Shown here piece after piece: positions 17,496 to 26,263 of a stretch of DNA of 64,000 bases (position 1 is the stretch's first letter; each line of letters opens with the position of its first letter). Made by a program: the position numbers and the translations under genes. Location of the stretch: the NCBI RefSeq assembly GCF_016595215.1, contig NZ_JAENHK010000001.1:372001-436000 (forward strand), written 5' to 3'. The notes below the pieces were generated by a model, which made no database searches, had not been told where the DNA came from, and was given only the letters and a program-made list of their open reading frames with translations. Origin of the DNA: Chryseobacterium paridis. Its GTDB lineage: Bacteria; Bacteroidota; Bacteroidia; Flavobacteriales; Weeksellaceae.

Positions 17496-18012
17496 TTTTC
17501 AGTGCAAATAATTTAATCCAAACAAGCCAAAGCACGACCACTGTTCCATAAATAATAGCAGGAAAAAGAAAATCGTGAGCTATCCTCTCATATTCTTTGT
17601 AGTCACGAACCAAAAGGTTAATTCCAACAATTCTTAACAAGTTAATCACATAAAGTAATAGGAGCCCTACTAATACAAAAACAAAAGTTTTAGGTCCTTT
17701 ATAAAATGCAAAAACAAAAGAAGTAAATAAGATCATCACAGAAATAGCATTGCATCCTTCCACCATTCTTGTTACATAAACAGTTTTCACATAAAACCAT
17801 ACTTGCTCCTTTGCCACATCATTATATAGCTGTGTAGGATAATGTAAAGCATTTTGAATAGAGCTTACCTGATTGGCAACCATTTTTGAAAAAGGATCCA
17901 GCCCTGTTTCTTTAAAACTATTCAGGTAAAACTGATAGCAAAAAAGCAACACCAGATAGATGATGATGAACCTCAACAGAATACTTAAAACTGGTTTAAA
18001 ATCCTTTAGCAT
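17482..18012 (-). CDS. xrtF: Exosortase family protein XrtF
   Basis: A 176-residue inner-membrane transpeptidase-like protein of the exosortase/archaeosortase family, flavobacterial type F. The proposed catalytic triad is visible: Cys87 in VEGCNAISV, Arg127 in NLLRIVGINLL and His146 in AHDFLFPAIIYG. About five membrane helices carry these residues toward the periplasm. I chose the ATG at 18012; the longer form (18045) would start upstream of the -7 box at 18017-18024. By family knowledge exosortases cleave C-terminal sorting tails of exported proteins. No protein in this window shows an evident matching tail. Confidence 0.85.
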   Translation of the reverse strand: MLKDFKPVLSILLRFIIIYLVLLFCYQFYLNSFKETGLDPFSKMVANQVSSIQNALHYPTQLYNDVAKEQVWFYVKTVYVTRMVEGCNAISVMILFTSFVFAFYKGPKTFVFVLVGLLLLYVINLLRIVGINLLVRDYKEYERIAHDFLFPAIIYGTVVVLWLVWIKLFALKNENS

Positions 18013-18016
18013 AATA

Positions 18017-18024
18017 CAAATATA
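18017..18024 (-). promoter_or_regulatory. -7 promoter element of xrtF
   Basis: CAAATATA on plus is TATATTTG on minus. It ends four bases before the xrtF ATG at 18012, so the transcript would be leaderless or nearly so. The box also decides against the upstream in-frame ATG at 18045. Confidence 0.55.
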
Positions 18025-18192
18025 AAGAAAAGTCAGAAAGTGCAAAGCTGTGATTATTTATATAAATGCTATGTTTTAAGAGTCCTGAAAAATTATCTCC
18101 TTATTTATTCAAATCCTTTTTCAAATCCAGGATAGAATTTTGGACCTAAAACTTCCCTGTTACTGCCTCCAGCTTCCTTTCCGGAAATTTAG

Positions 18193-18200
18193 TATATTTG
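18193..18200 (+). promoter_or_regulatory. -7 promoter element of the AmgK-like gene
   Basis: TATATTTG, exact TAnnTTTG match, ten bases before the ATG at 18211, giving a very short leader. It is divergent from the xrtF promoter, about 170 bp away. Confidence 0.55.
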
Positions 18201-18210
18201 TTTTCATATT

Positions 18211-19230
18211 ATGACTTCTGAAAAGGCACAACGATTTTTTGAAAACTATATTGGTAAAAAATCTTCTGAGTTCGTCACATTAGCTCAAAGCGGATCTGCG
18301 AGGGTGAATTTCTGGGCGAAAGTTGACAATACAAAATACATTATCACCTATAATGCGAACATTCAGGAAAATGAAAGTTTTTTCTACTATTCAAAACTTT
18401 TCTCTCAGCTCAAGCTCAATACTCCTGAAATATTTATTATTTCAGATGACCGTAAAATATACGTTCAGGAGTTCTTAGGTGAAAATACTCTCTCTGAAAT
18501 TATCTCCCAGGAGGGCCTATCCACCAAAGTAAAATCTCTGGTAAAACAAACATTAGAAAAACTTTTTCACCTACAAATTCAGACCCAAGGTAAAATAGAT
18601 TTTACAAAAACATTCGAATACGAAAGTTATGATGAACTTCCGGTAATTCATGATTTATATTATTTCAAAAACTTTATCGTGGATGTTCTTGAATTGGAAT
18701 ATCATAAATCTACTTTATTAAAGGAGTTCAAAAAAATAGCCCAAGTTATAGAGCATTTAACTCCTCAAGGATTAATGATCCGTGATTTTCAGGCAAGAAA
18801 TATTATGGTGGATGGGGAAAATAATGTTTCTTTTATAGACTATCAATCTGCAATGAAAGGGCCTTTTATCTACGATGTTATTTCATTTCTCTTTCAAGCA
18901 AAAGCCAACTTCCCTGAAGATTTCAAAAATGAGATGTTAGATTTTTACATCAGTCAATTTGAAAATGAAGAAACTCAACATCAACTAAAAGAATCGGTAA
19001 AACCAATCCAGATGATGAGATTCCTGCAGGTTTTAGGCGCCTATGGATTTAGGGGACTTATTCAGAGAAAACAGCACTTTATAACCAGTATTGAACAAGG
19101 AATCAAAAATATCGTACACTTTGCTGAAACATGGGAAAATATGAATGATTATCCCGAACTTAAAAGTGTGGTACAGCAATTATCTTTACCTGAAACGAAA
19201 TTTAAAATTAATCAGCTAGTAAATCATTAA
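18211..19230 (+). CDS. amgK: Aminoglycoside-phosphotransferase-fold sugar kinase, AmgK-like (MurNAc/GlcNAc anomeric kinase)
   Basis: A 339-residue APH-family kinase. The catalytic loop is IRDFQARNIMVDGE (about residue 190) and the metal-binding motif is SFIDYQSAMKGPFIYDVISF (about 208-227). The combination RDxxxRN plus D(F/Y)Q-A-GP-YD matches AmgK, which phosphorylates N-acetylmuramate and N-acetylglucosamine at C1 during cell-wall recycling. The context agrees: a RapZ C-terminal-domain gene and a MurU-like nucleotidyltransferase gene follow on the same strand. A different APH-family small-molecule kinase cannot be excluded from sequence alone. Cytosolic. Confidence 0.75.
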   Translation: MTSEKAQRFFENYIGKKSSEFVTLAQSGSARVNFWAKVDNTKYIITYNANIQENESFFYYSKLFSQLKLNTPEIFIISDDRKIYVQEFLGENTLSEIISQEGLSTKVKSLVKQTLEKLFHLQIQTQGKIDFTKTFEYESYDELPVIHDLYYFKNFIVDVLELEYHKSTLLKEFKKIAQVIEHLTPQGLMIRDFQARNIMVDGENNVSFIDYQSAMKGPFIYDVISFLFQAKANFPEDFKNEMLDFYISQFENEETQHQLKESVKPIQMMRFLQVLGAYGFRGLIQRKQHFITSIEQGIKNIVHFAETWENMNDYPELKSVVQQLSLPETKFKINQLVNH

Positions 19231-19307
19231 TAGAAATAGTTTCTAAATAACCTTGATTTTATTCTTAACAACTTAATAAAACCTTAATGGTTTAAAAATA
19301 AAAAAAC

Positions 19308-19715
19308 ATGCTACACATAGACATCCACAGTTTTTCATACAAGAAAGGAGGAATTCCTAAAGATGAAACCGGTAATGGAGGTGGTTTTACATTCGATTGC
19401 AGAGGAATTCTTAATCCTGGCAGAATTGAAGAATATAAAAGCCAAACCGGAAATGATATAGGAGTTCAGGAGTTTCTCGAAAATGAAACTGAAATGCCTA
19501 AATTTTTAGAATTGGTAAAAGGTATCATATCGATCAACATTGATAATTACCTTTCCAGAGGATTTGAAAACCTTCAGATCAATTTCGGTTGTACCGGTGG
19601 GCAGCACAGATCTGTATATTCTGCCATAAAAATAGCAGAATTTATCCATGAGAAATATCCTCAGGGAACAGAAGTGAGTCTACATCACGATGAACAACAT
19701 CACCTGAATTCATAA
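19308..19715 (+). CDS. RapZ C-terminal-domain protein (stand-alone)
   Basis: A 135-residue protein equal to the C-terminal half of RapZ, without the N-terminal P-loop ATPase. Family signatures are IHSFSYKKGGIP at the N-terminus, FDCRGILNPGR, and FGCTGGQHRSVYSA (about residues 96-109), which corresponds to the ligand site that binds glucosamine-6-phosphate in E. coli RapZ. It sits between the AmgK-like and MurU-like genes (77 and 61 bp gaps), so an amino-sugar-sensing role in cell-wall recycling is a reasonable inference. No sRNA-adaptor role should be assumed in this phylum. Confidence 0.82.
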   Translation: MLHIDIHSFSYKKGGIPKDETGNGGGFTFDCRGILNPGRIEEYKSQTGNDIGVQEFLENETEMPKFLELVKGIISINIDNYLSRGFENLQINFGCTGGQHRSVYSAIKIAEFIHEKYPQGTEVSLHHDEQHHLNS

Positions 19716-19776
19716 TTGCTGGATTAATTACACAATGTATATTCTCTCAATCCTTATTCAATATTAATTGTAACAA

Positions 19777-20490
19777 ATGAAAGCTTTAATCTTTGCAGCT
19801 GGTAAGGGAACCCGCCTTAAACCTTTTACAGATCATCATCCAAAAGCGTTGGCAAAAGTAAATGGAGTCCCATTACTGGAAAGAAATATTCAATACCTTA
19901 AAAGTTTTGGAATTAATGATTTTGTGATCAATGTTCATCATTTCGGAAATCAGATTGTTGATTTTTTAAAAGAAAACAACAATTTCAATAGCCATATTGA
20001 AATTTCTGATGAAAGCCAGGAATTGCTTGAAACCGGAGGTGGTTTAATTTTTGCTAGAAGATTCCTTGATCATGGAGAAGATTTTTTAATCATGAATGCT
20101 GATATTCTAACCACTATAAATATCAATGACCTGGTTAGTTATCACAAAAAGATAAAAGATTTTGCTACTTTAGCTGTTTCGGATAGAGAAAGTTCAAGAA
20201 AACTACTTTTCAATGATGATTTGGTACTAAGGGGTTGGCTCAATGTACAAACCGGAGAACAAAGACTTGCTGAATTCAACAAAGGATTTAAGGCATTAGC
20301 TTTTAGCGGAGTACACTGTATTAATCCTAGTATCTTTAAAAAAATAAAAAGAACGGGTAAATTTTCTGTTATGGAAGAATATCTGGATCTGATGCAAACC
20401 GAGCATATACACGGTTTTGTGCACAACAGTCTTTTGGTAGACGTTGGAAGACCAGAATCTGTAATAGAGGCCGAAAAACATTTTAAATAA
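19777..20490 (+). CDS. murU: Sugar-1-phosphate nucleotidyltransferase, MurU-like
   Basis: A 237-residue NTP-transferase. The N-terminal loop is IFAAGKGTRLKPFTDHHPKA with KALAKVNGVPLLE (the substrate/metal loop), then NVHHFGNQI, ETGGGLIFARRF and MNADILTT (metal-binding Asp). Length and start closely match MurU, which makes UDP-MurNAc from MurNAc-1-phosphate and UTP and so bypasses de novo UDP-MurNAc synthesis. It follows the AmgK-like kinase that would supply the sugar-1-phosphate. A related mannose- or glucose-1-phosphate role is possible, but the context favours MurU. The next gene starts 8 bp downstream. Confidence 0.75.
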   Translation: MKALIFAAGKGTRLKPFTDHHPKALAKVNGVPLLERNIQYLKSFGINDFVINVHHFGNQIVDFLKENNNFNSHIEISDESQELLETGGGLIFARRFLDHGEDFLIMNADILTTININDLVSYHKKIKDFATLAVSDRESSRKLLFNDDLVLRGWLNVQTGEQRLAEFNKGFKALAFSGVHCINPSIFKKIKRTGKFSVMEEYLDLMQTEHIHGFVHNSLLVDVGRPESVIEAEKHFK

Positions 20491-20498
20491 TTTTTACA

Positions 20499-21251
20499 AT
20501 GGAAATGGAGGGAACAAAGGATGAAAGTTTAATAAATCCAGAATTTGATATCAACGAAACAAAACTACAAAACAGCTTAAGACAAAAAACCTGGGACGAG
20601 ATCATCACAAAAGACAGTTGGATGGTTTTCAAGGTAATGGCTGAGTTTGTAGACGGATATGAAAAATTAGCTAAGATAGGACCTTGTGTTTCTATTTTCG
20701 GTTCAGCAAGATTAAAGCCTGAGAGTAAATACTACGAAATGGCTGTAGAAATTGCAGAAAAAATAACGAAAATAGGCTTTGGTATTATTACCGGTGGTGG
20801 TCCTGGAATTATGGAGGCTGGAAATAAAGGAGCTTTTAATGCAAAAGGAAAATCCATTGGGTTAAATATTGACCTTCCATTTGAACAACACTTTAATCCT
20901 TACATCAATAAATCCTATTCAATGAATTTTGATTACTTCTTCGTAAGAAAAGTAATGTTTGTAAAATATTCTCAGGGATTTGTCGTAATGCCGGGAGGAT
21001 TTGGTACCCTTGATGAACTAACTGAAGCGATCACATTAATTCAAACCAACAAAATAGGAAGGTTCCCGATTGTATTGGTAGGGTCTGAATTTTGGGGTGG
21101 ATTACTGGATTGGTTCAAAGCAACTTTACTAAAAGAAGGAATGATTGCCGAGGATGATTTGGATCTTTACAGAGTGGTAGATACTGCTGATGAGGCTGTA
21201 GCACACATTAAAGCATTTTATGACAAGTATGCAGTGAATGTAAACTTTTAA
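20499..21251 (+). CDS. LOG-family protein (TIGR00730 Rossmann fold; nucleotide 5'-monophosphate phosphoribohydrolase)
   Basis: A 250-residue cytosolic protein of the lysine-decarboxylase-like/LOG family, which hydrolyses the N-glycosidic bond of purine or cytokinin nucleoside monophosphates. The diagnostic motifs are GGGPGIMEAGNKGA (the PGGxGTxxE-partner motif, about residues 99-112) and MPGGFGTLDELTEAI (about 165-179). Its N-terminal tail of about 60 residues is longer than in the short YvdD type. It starts 8 bp after murU and probably shares the operon. A link to cell-wall recycling is positional only. Confidence 0.85.
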   Translation: MEMEGTKDESLINPEFDINETKLQNSLRQKTWDEIITKDSWMVFKVMAEFVDGYEKLAKIGPCVSIFGSARLKPESKYYEMAVEIAEKITKIGFGIITGGGPGIMEAGNKGAFNAKGKSIGLNIDLPFEQHFNPYINKSYSMNFDYFFVRKVMFVKYSQGFVVMPGGFGTLDELTEAITLIQTNKIGRFPIVLVGSEFWGGLLDWFKATLLKEGMIAEDDLDLYRVVDTADEAVAHIKAFYDKYAVNVNF

Positions 21252-21309
21252 TTGGCATATTATTTGTGACCTATAACTAACAATTATGATTGTAAATCTA
21301 TTAATTAAG

Positions 21310-21780
21310 ATGAAAAAACTTTTATATATATCAGGAATTTTAACATTTTTTGTGTTAATGAGTTTTATGTATGTAGACTTTTTCTCTTCAATGACAAAAG
21401 TTGATTATATTGATGGAAGCAAAACATTGAAGTTCACCACGAAAATGAATACGAATCATATTTCCGATGCTATTAAAATCAATCCAAATACAGCCGGATT
21501 TGAAGCAGAAGTAAAAAAATATGTAAATAATAATTTTGATGTGTACGTCAACGGCTCTCCTAAAACAATAACATTTACAGGAAGTCAGGTAAGCGGAGAA
21601 ACTGTATGGGTATATTTTGAAACCGGAGGTGTTTCAGATATCAATACCTTAAAAATAAAAAATACGATCCTTCTGAGCGCTTTTCCGAAACAGAGTAATA
21701 TCGTTACGATCTCTTATAAAGGAAGTCAGAAAGCAATGAATTTCCAACGTGGAAAAGAAGTAAATGAAGTATCTTTTTAA
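21310..21780 (+). CDS. DUF6702-type exported protein
   Basis: A 156-residue protein with an N-terminal signal/anchor helix (LLYISGILTFFVLMSFMYV). A single beta-rich domain follows, with the pattern ALKFTTKMNTNHISDAIK-like and ending KEVNEVSF. It resembles the small flavobacterial DUF6702 proteins that sit in the periplasm or outer membrane, function unknown. I start it at the ATG at 21310 (MKKLLYIS); the ATG at 21286 would add eight residues before a normal signal peptide. A bidirectional terminator separates it from the convergent DUF5689 gene. Confidence 0.65.
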   Translation: MKKLLYISGILTFFVLMSFMYVDFFSSMTKVDYIDGSKTLKFTTKMNTNHISDAIKINPNTAGFEAEVKKYVNNNFDVYVNGSPKTITFTGSQVSGETVWVYFETGGVSDINTLKIKNTILLSAFPKQSNIVTISYKGSQKAMNFQRGKEVNEVSF

Positions 21781-21799
21781 AAATTTAATTTAAATTATT

Positions 21800-21827
21800 A
21801 AGCCACTACTTAGGTAGTGGCTTTTTT
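21800..21827. terminator. Intrinsic terminator between convergent genes
   Basis: AAGCCACTAC (21800-21809) pairs with GTAGTGGCTT (21814-21823), with a T-run on the plus side. It closes the DUF6702 gene and may also act for the DUF5689 gene on the minus strand. Confidence 0.8.
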
Positions 21828-21846
21828 AATTTTGATTATTTATTGA

Positions 21847-23148
21847 TCAATCCCCTACTATTCTTATATTATCCAATTGCCATGTGGCAGCAGCGGATGG
21901 AAGAGAAGTGTATTTAAATCCGATAGAAACATCTTTATTCAGATAAGCATTAAGATTTATATCTCCGGAATATGTCCATGTATTAAATAAAGAAGCATTT
22001 GGATCTAATACAGCTGATAATGGGATCCATGTCGTAGTCGTAGGATCTCCGGTATAATTTTCAGTAATAAATACTTCCAGTGGATTTCCATTATACCTCA
22101 CATCGGTATCGAAGGATAAAGTTGCTGCAGTAAACCCTTGTAAAGAAATAGGTTTAGAAATCAGCCAATCTTCATTAGCATTATTGAGCCCATTCATTAC
22201 AACACAAGGTCTTGGATTTCCAAATTGCTGTATATTCCAAACCTGAGATCCTGTTACACTTACATTGAACCAGTTATCCAAGTTCCCACCATCAAAGCCT
22301 TCAAAGAAAAATCTTTTACCAGTAAATTGAACATCATTCAAATTCCTGATCATCATTTGCCACGAAGTATTGTAACGGTTGACTACAAACGTCAGGTCCC
22401 CTTTTCCTTCAGGAAGTAAAGTTGCTCCAAATGTAGAAAATCCAGAATTTCTCAGTACAGTAGCATTTCCCTTGACATCAACAACACTTCTACCCGTATC
22501 GACTCCAGATCCGGCAACATAATTAATATAGCTCTTTCCCAATTCAGAAGGAGCAAACTGGACATTGGATACCCTAACCAGCATATTCAAATAATTAACA
22601 TCCTGGGTAAGCTTTAAGTTATCTAATTTCAGAGGCACCATATTGGCAATATCCAATCCTGATCCCTTACAAACACCAGAAATATACCTACTGAATAAGG
22701 CCCCCGGTATTCTACCTATTGGGTAAGTTGGATCTACTGAACCTATTTTCACTACTCCTCTATCAAGTCCCAATCTCAGTCCTCTAGCATTAATTCTTAT
22801 ATGAGCTCCTACTGGAAGATCAGCATAGTTACCTGGTTTATCAACTTCAATTTGCAACCCGACTGTTGGATTTTCCGGTTTGTCCTGAAAAGAAATGGTT
22901 TTGTAAAAATTCCCATTTTCATCAGATGAAATTACATATCCATCAAAAATCTGATCTTCTTCAATCAAAATAAAACCAGTTTTAGGAGTCTGAGCTTTGA
23001 AATCAGCCATTGTCATTGTGGCTTCAGGAAATCTATTTGTACATCTAATAGGAGGCGTTTCCCAATCATCTTTTTGCACACACGAGATAAGAGAAATTGC
23101 TGCAAAAGCAACTCCTACCAATAAAATAAAGTATTTTTCTATATTCAT
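21847..23148 (-). CDS. DUF5689 lipoprotein with C-terminal carbohydrate/DNA-binding-like jelly-roll region
   Basis: A 433-residue lipoprotein: signal peptide with lipobox LISC (Cys about residue 23). A DUF5689 domain spans about residues 40-270 (OB-like, with FILIEEDQIFDGYVISSDE and VGAHIRINARG). A C-terminal jelly-roll, choice-of-anchor type domain covers about 280-433 (FFEGFDGGNLDNW, NEDWLISKPISL, WQLDNIRIVGD). It lies 31 bp downstream of a TonB receptor gene on the same strand, so it is probably the surface lipoprotein partner of that receptor, similar in arrangement to SusC/SusD. The neighbouring secreted nuclease suggests nucleic acid or nucleotide-phosphate as ligand, which is inference. 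Confidence 0.8.
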   Translation of the reverse strand: MNIEKYFILLVGVAFAAISLISCVQKDDWETPPIRCTNRFPEATMTMADFKAQTPKTGFILIEEDQIFDGYVISSDENGNFYKTISFQDKPENPTVGLQIEVDKPGNYADLPVGAHIRINARGLRLGLDRGVVKIGSVDPTYPIGRIPGALFSRYISGVCKGSGLDIANMVPLKLDNLKLTQDVNYLNMLVRVSNVQFAPSELGKSYINYVAGSGVDTGRSVVDVKGNATVLRNSGFSTFGATLLPEGKGDLTFVVNRYNTSWQMMIRNLNDVQFTGKRFFFEGFDGGNLDNWFNVSVTGSQVWNIQQFGNPRPCVVMNGLNNANEDWLISKPISLQGFTAATLSFDTDVRYNGNPLEVFITENYTGDPTTTTWIPLSAVLDPNASLFNTWTYSGDINLNAYLNKDVSIGFKYTSLPSAAATWQLDNIRIVGD

Positions 23149-23179
23149 TTTGTTTTTTTTAAATAGTTTGCATTATAAA

Positions 23180-26047
23180 TTAAAACCTAAACTGCAGATT
23201 AGCGAAATAAGACCTGCCTTGGGTATACCAATATCTTGGACCAAACAAAGTAAACTCCCGATCATTATCCTGGGCAAAATTTGGAAATTTGGCATTCCTG
23301 GTTTGTTCAAAACCTCCTGTAATGTATCTTTTGTTATTCAGTATGTTATTCATTGTTGCTGAAAATAAAATGTAATACTTCCCAATAACCCATGATTTAC
23401 CGACATTCGCATTGATAAACAAGGAAGAAGGCAACTTATTGGGTTCAAGTACTCTTCTTAACTCAGGTTCGGTAAGATTATGATAAGGCGTTGAAGTATT
23501 ACTGTTCTGAACAAATGATTCTGTTCTGATTAATGCCGAAGGATCCAGATAATTATCATCAAAATAGTTCCAATTGCCACCAAACCACCAATATTTAGGA
23601 GAGTTATACCTAAATCCTAATGAGTAAGCTTGCTGTGGAGTTCCTCCTTGTCGATAGTTTTTAATATAGGCTTTCCCCAAATTCATATAAGAGAGACCAT
23701 TAGAGAAAACACCTGCAGCATCTGAAGCAAAATAAGTAACAGGATCATTCTGATAGGTAAACTGTCCATAGCTTATTAAGCCTTGTAAAGAAAGTGTGGG
23801 TATGACTTTGATATCAATTCCTAGTTCAGCTCCTAAATTTCTTCTTTTAACATCAGTCATTACCTGAGTTACAAAAGCGCTTTGTACCAAAGTTTCATTT
23901 CCTTGATCATCTGCATTATTGAGTTGAATTCCATCTGCAAAGAATCTTTGCACCATAGTTTCATTACTTGTATCCACTAAATATCCGGTTAATCTGAGCC
24001 TTAAAAACGGAGAGGAGATGACATAGCTTACATCATTTGCATTAATGACCATATTCCTGATATTAGGAGCTACAGAATTATTAACTCTGGGATTAATGAA
24101 CAAATCCTCCAGATAAGGAGATTGAGAATAGTAAGCTCCGTTGTATACAAAGAAATTCCGCCCGTTCAGTTTATAAATGATTTGTCCTTTTAATCCGTAA
24201 TTCCAGAAGTTGTAATCTGTACTCTTCCCTTTAGAGTCTTTATATAAATAATGATTGAATAATCCCTCTCTGCTTGAAGTCGAATATCCCGCAAGAGCGG
24301 AAACAAATACATCAAAATTTCCAGTTGCAAATTTTAATCCGGGATTAATTTTTATTTCTTGTCTCCTAAAGATATAGTCATAAGTCAATCGGTCACCAAC
24401 CTTTTTAGTCACATTCTCTTCTCCTTCATTGAACAGCCCTGATCTTCCAGGCTGGTTTGTTGCCGCAAATGGATCCCTGTTTAAAACAAAATCTGCTCCT
24501 AAAAGGTCTTTTACTTCCCTATAAAGCTGAGAACGGTAATTTTGATAAGACGCATTAAGTAAAAACTTAGTGGTATCATTAAAGTTGTGGATAAAGTGAG
24601 TAGATACATTAAAAATTTTATCATCACTTACATCATCAACAAGATAATATAATGCTCTTTTTCCTGTCTGCCCATAATATGTTCCTTTAGGCTGTTGGGT
24701 ATTTCTTCTATAAAGATTATCCCAATTCAATTGAGTCACATTTGGATCTCCTGAAGTCCACGCAGACAGAGAAGTCTGATAAGCCTGTTGCATACCAGTC
24801 ACTACTCCATCCGGACCAGCAGGCTCTGATGCATTAGGATCTAAAGAATCATAATAACTGGGTAAATTTCTATAATAGGTCGGAGAAGGATTCTGTACAT
24901 TCTGCCAGTCTAAACGAGAACCTCTATCTTTTCCAAACTGATAAGAAACAGAAGTCCAAAGACTTGATTTTTTATCGATTTTCCAAAAGTCCTGGATCTG
25001 AAAAATTGGCTGAAAGCCTTGCCTTACTCTTTCACTTCTTTGTTTTCCTTCCTGATATCCCCAATAAGAATTATAGTGTACTCCCCTGTAATTATACACT
25101 TCCTGTGTACTCGGGCTGGCAGTAGATCTTCTATAAGGAGCAGCAATAATATTGAATGTTAAATTATGCTTATCACTAAGTTTTTTCTCAATCCCTAAAT
25201 AGGCACTATAAGCATCATAAAAAGTTCCTTCCTGTATTCCTTCTTCTGCCCATCTTCTTGCACCCATTACCGTAAATGCCCAACCTTTTTTATTCATTCC
25301 TGAGCTGTAGCGTAAAGACGTCCGGTTCCTGTAATTTCTGTTGGTGAGAGACTGAGTGAATTGAAAGCCTCTCCTGTATTCACTGGCTTTAGTATTTTTA
25401 TAAACAACAGAGCTATTACCTCCAAATGCATATTCCGAAGGAGCATGGTTAACTGAGATTTCAGGATACCTTGTAATCTCATTGAGTCCACCCCAGTTTC
25501 CAAAATCTACATTTCCATTATCAAGCTTGATCATAGAAATACCATTGAGCATTATTTCTCCAGATCTGCCATCGATCCCACGGGGACGAAACCAATAAAA
25601 TCCTAAATCAAATGCTGCAATCCGATTAAATACATCCTGAGAAGATTGAAGTAAGCCTACTGTCGACGTTTGGCTATTACCATCATCGTCGTCACTATCA
25701 ATGATAGCTAACCCCTGATCCACACTGGATAACAAATTAGAATACAAGGTTATAGTCCCCAGATCCTTTCTCTTTTCCTTATCGGAAACATCGAACTCCA
25801 TTACTTTAGTTTCGTAATTGGATTTCGTAATTACAATTTGATAATGCCCCGGCTGTACATCGACAAATTGGAAATATCCAATATTATCGGCCATGACATC
25901 ATTTCCATTCCCTTTTAAATCTACTCCTGCCCTTTCAATAGGCTTTCCATTGACATCTTTTAAGTAAGCAAACACTGTGGTTTGTGAAAAATAGCAAGAT
26001 GCTGGAAATAAAGTAAACAAAGAGACTAATGATAGTTTCTTCATCAT
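23180..26047 (-). CDS. TonB-dependent receptor with N-terminal carboxypeptidase-regulatory-like domain
   Basis: About 955 residues. Signal peptide MMKKLSLVSLFTLFPASCYFS, then a carboxypeptidase-regulatory-like beta domain (TVFAYLKDVNGKPIERAGVD, about 22-105), plug (GFYWFRPRGIDGRSGEIMLNG and GGNSSVVYKN) and a barrel ending SYFANLQFRF. The ATG at 26047 (or the adjacent one at 26044) gives a normal signal peptide; the longer reading to 26107 adds 20 charged residues. The stretch IDSDDDDGNSQTS is acidic and sits before the plug, where a TonB box might be expected. It pairs with the DUF5689 lipoprotein downstream. Confidence 0.9.
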   Translation of the reverse strand: MMKKLSLVSLFTLFPASCYFSQTTVFAYLKDVNGKPIERAGVDLKGNGNDVMADNIGYFQFVDVQPGHYQIVITKSNYETKVMEFDVSDKEKRKDLGTITLYSNLLSSVDQGLAIIDSDDDDGNSQTSTVGLLQSSQDVFNRIAAFDLGFYWFRPRGIDGRSGEIMLNGISMIKLDNGNVDFGNWGGLNEITRYPEISVNHAPSEYAFGGNSSVVYKNTKASEYRRGFQFTQSLTNRNYRNRTSLRYSSGMNKKGWAFTVMGARRWAEEGIQEGTFYDAYSAYLGIEKKLSDKHNLTFNIIAAPYRRSTASPSTQEVYNYRGVHYNSYWGYQEGKQRSERVRQGFQPIFQIQDFWKIDKKSSLWTSVSYQFGKDRGSRLDWQNVQNPSPTYYRNLPSYYDSLDPNASEPAGPDGVVTGMQQAYQTSLSAWTSGDPNVTQLNWDNLYRRNTQQPKGTYYGQTGKRALYYLVDDVSDDKIFNVSTHFIHNFNDTTKFLLNASYQNYRSQLYREVKDLLGADFVLNRDPFAATNQPGRSGLFNEGEENVTKKVGDRLTYDYIFRRQEIKINPGLKFATGNFDVFVSALAGYSTSSREGLFNHYLYKDSKGKSTDYNFWNYGLKGQIIYKLNGRNFFVYNGAYYSQSPYLEDLFINPRVNNSVAPNIRNMVINANDVSYVISSPFLRLRLTGYLVDTSNETMVQRFFADGIQLNNADDQGNETLVQSAFVTQVMTDVKRRNLGAELGIDIKVIPTLSLQGLISYGQFTYQNDPVTYFASDAAGVFSNGLSYMNLGKAYIKNYRQGGTPQQAYSLGFRYNSPKYWWFGGNWNYFDDNYLDPSALIRTESFVQNSNTSTPYHNLTEPELRRVLEPNKLPSSLFINANVGKSWVIGKYYILFSATMNNILNNKRYITGGFEQTRNAKFPNFAQDNDREFTLFGPRYWYTQGRSYFANLQFRF

Positions 26048-26263
26048 AAGCTTGTGTTTTTTTAGTTCCCCATTAATTTTCAACTCTTTAAAAATATGGA
26101 GTATCATAAATTTAACAAATTTTTATAATTCAAAACCGTTTAAAATTATTTTTAAATTAAAAACTCATTCTGTAAAAGCTAGCCAAAGGATTACTTTTAA
26201 TTTACTTATATTTAAAAGTGAAAGGACTTAAAAAGTAATAACAACCCATTAATTTAACACAAG

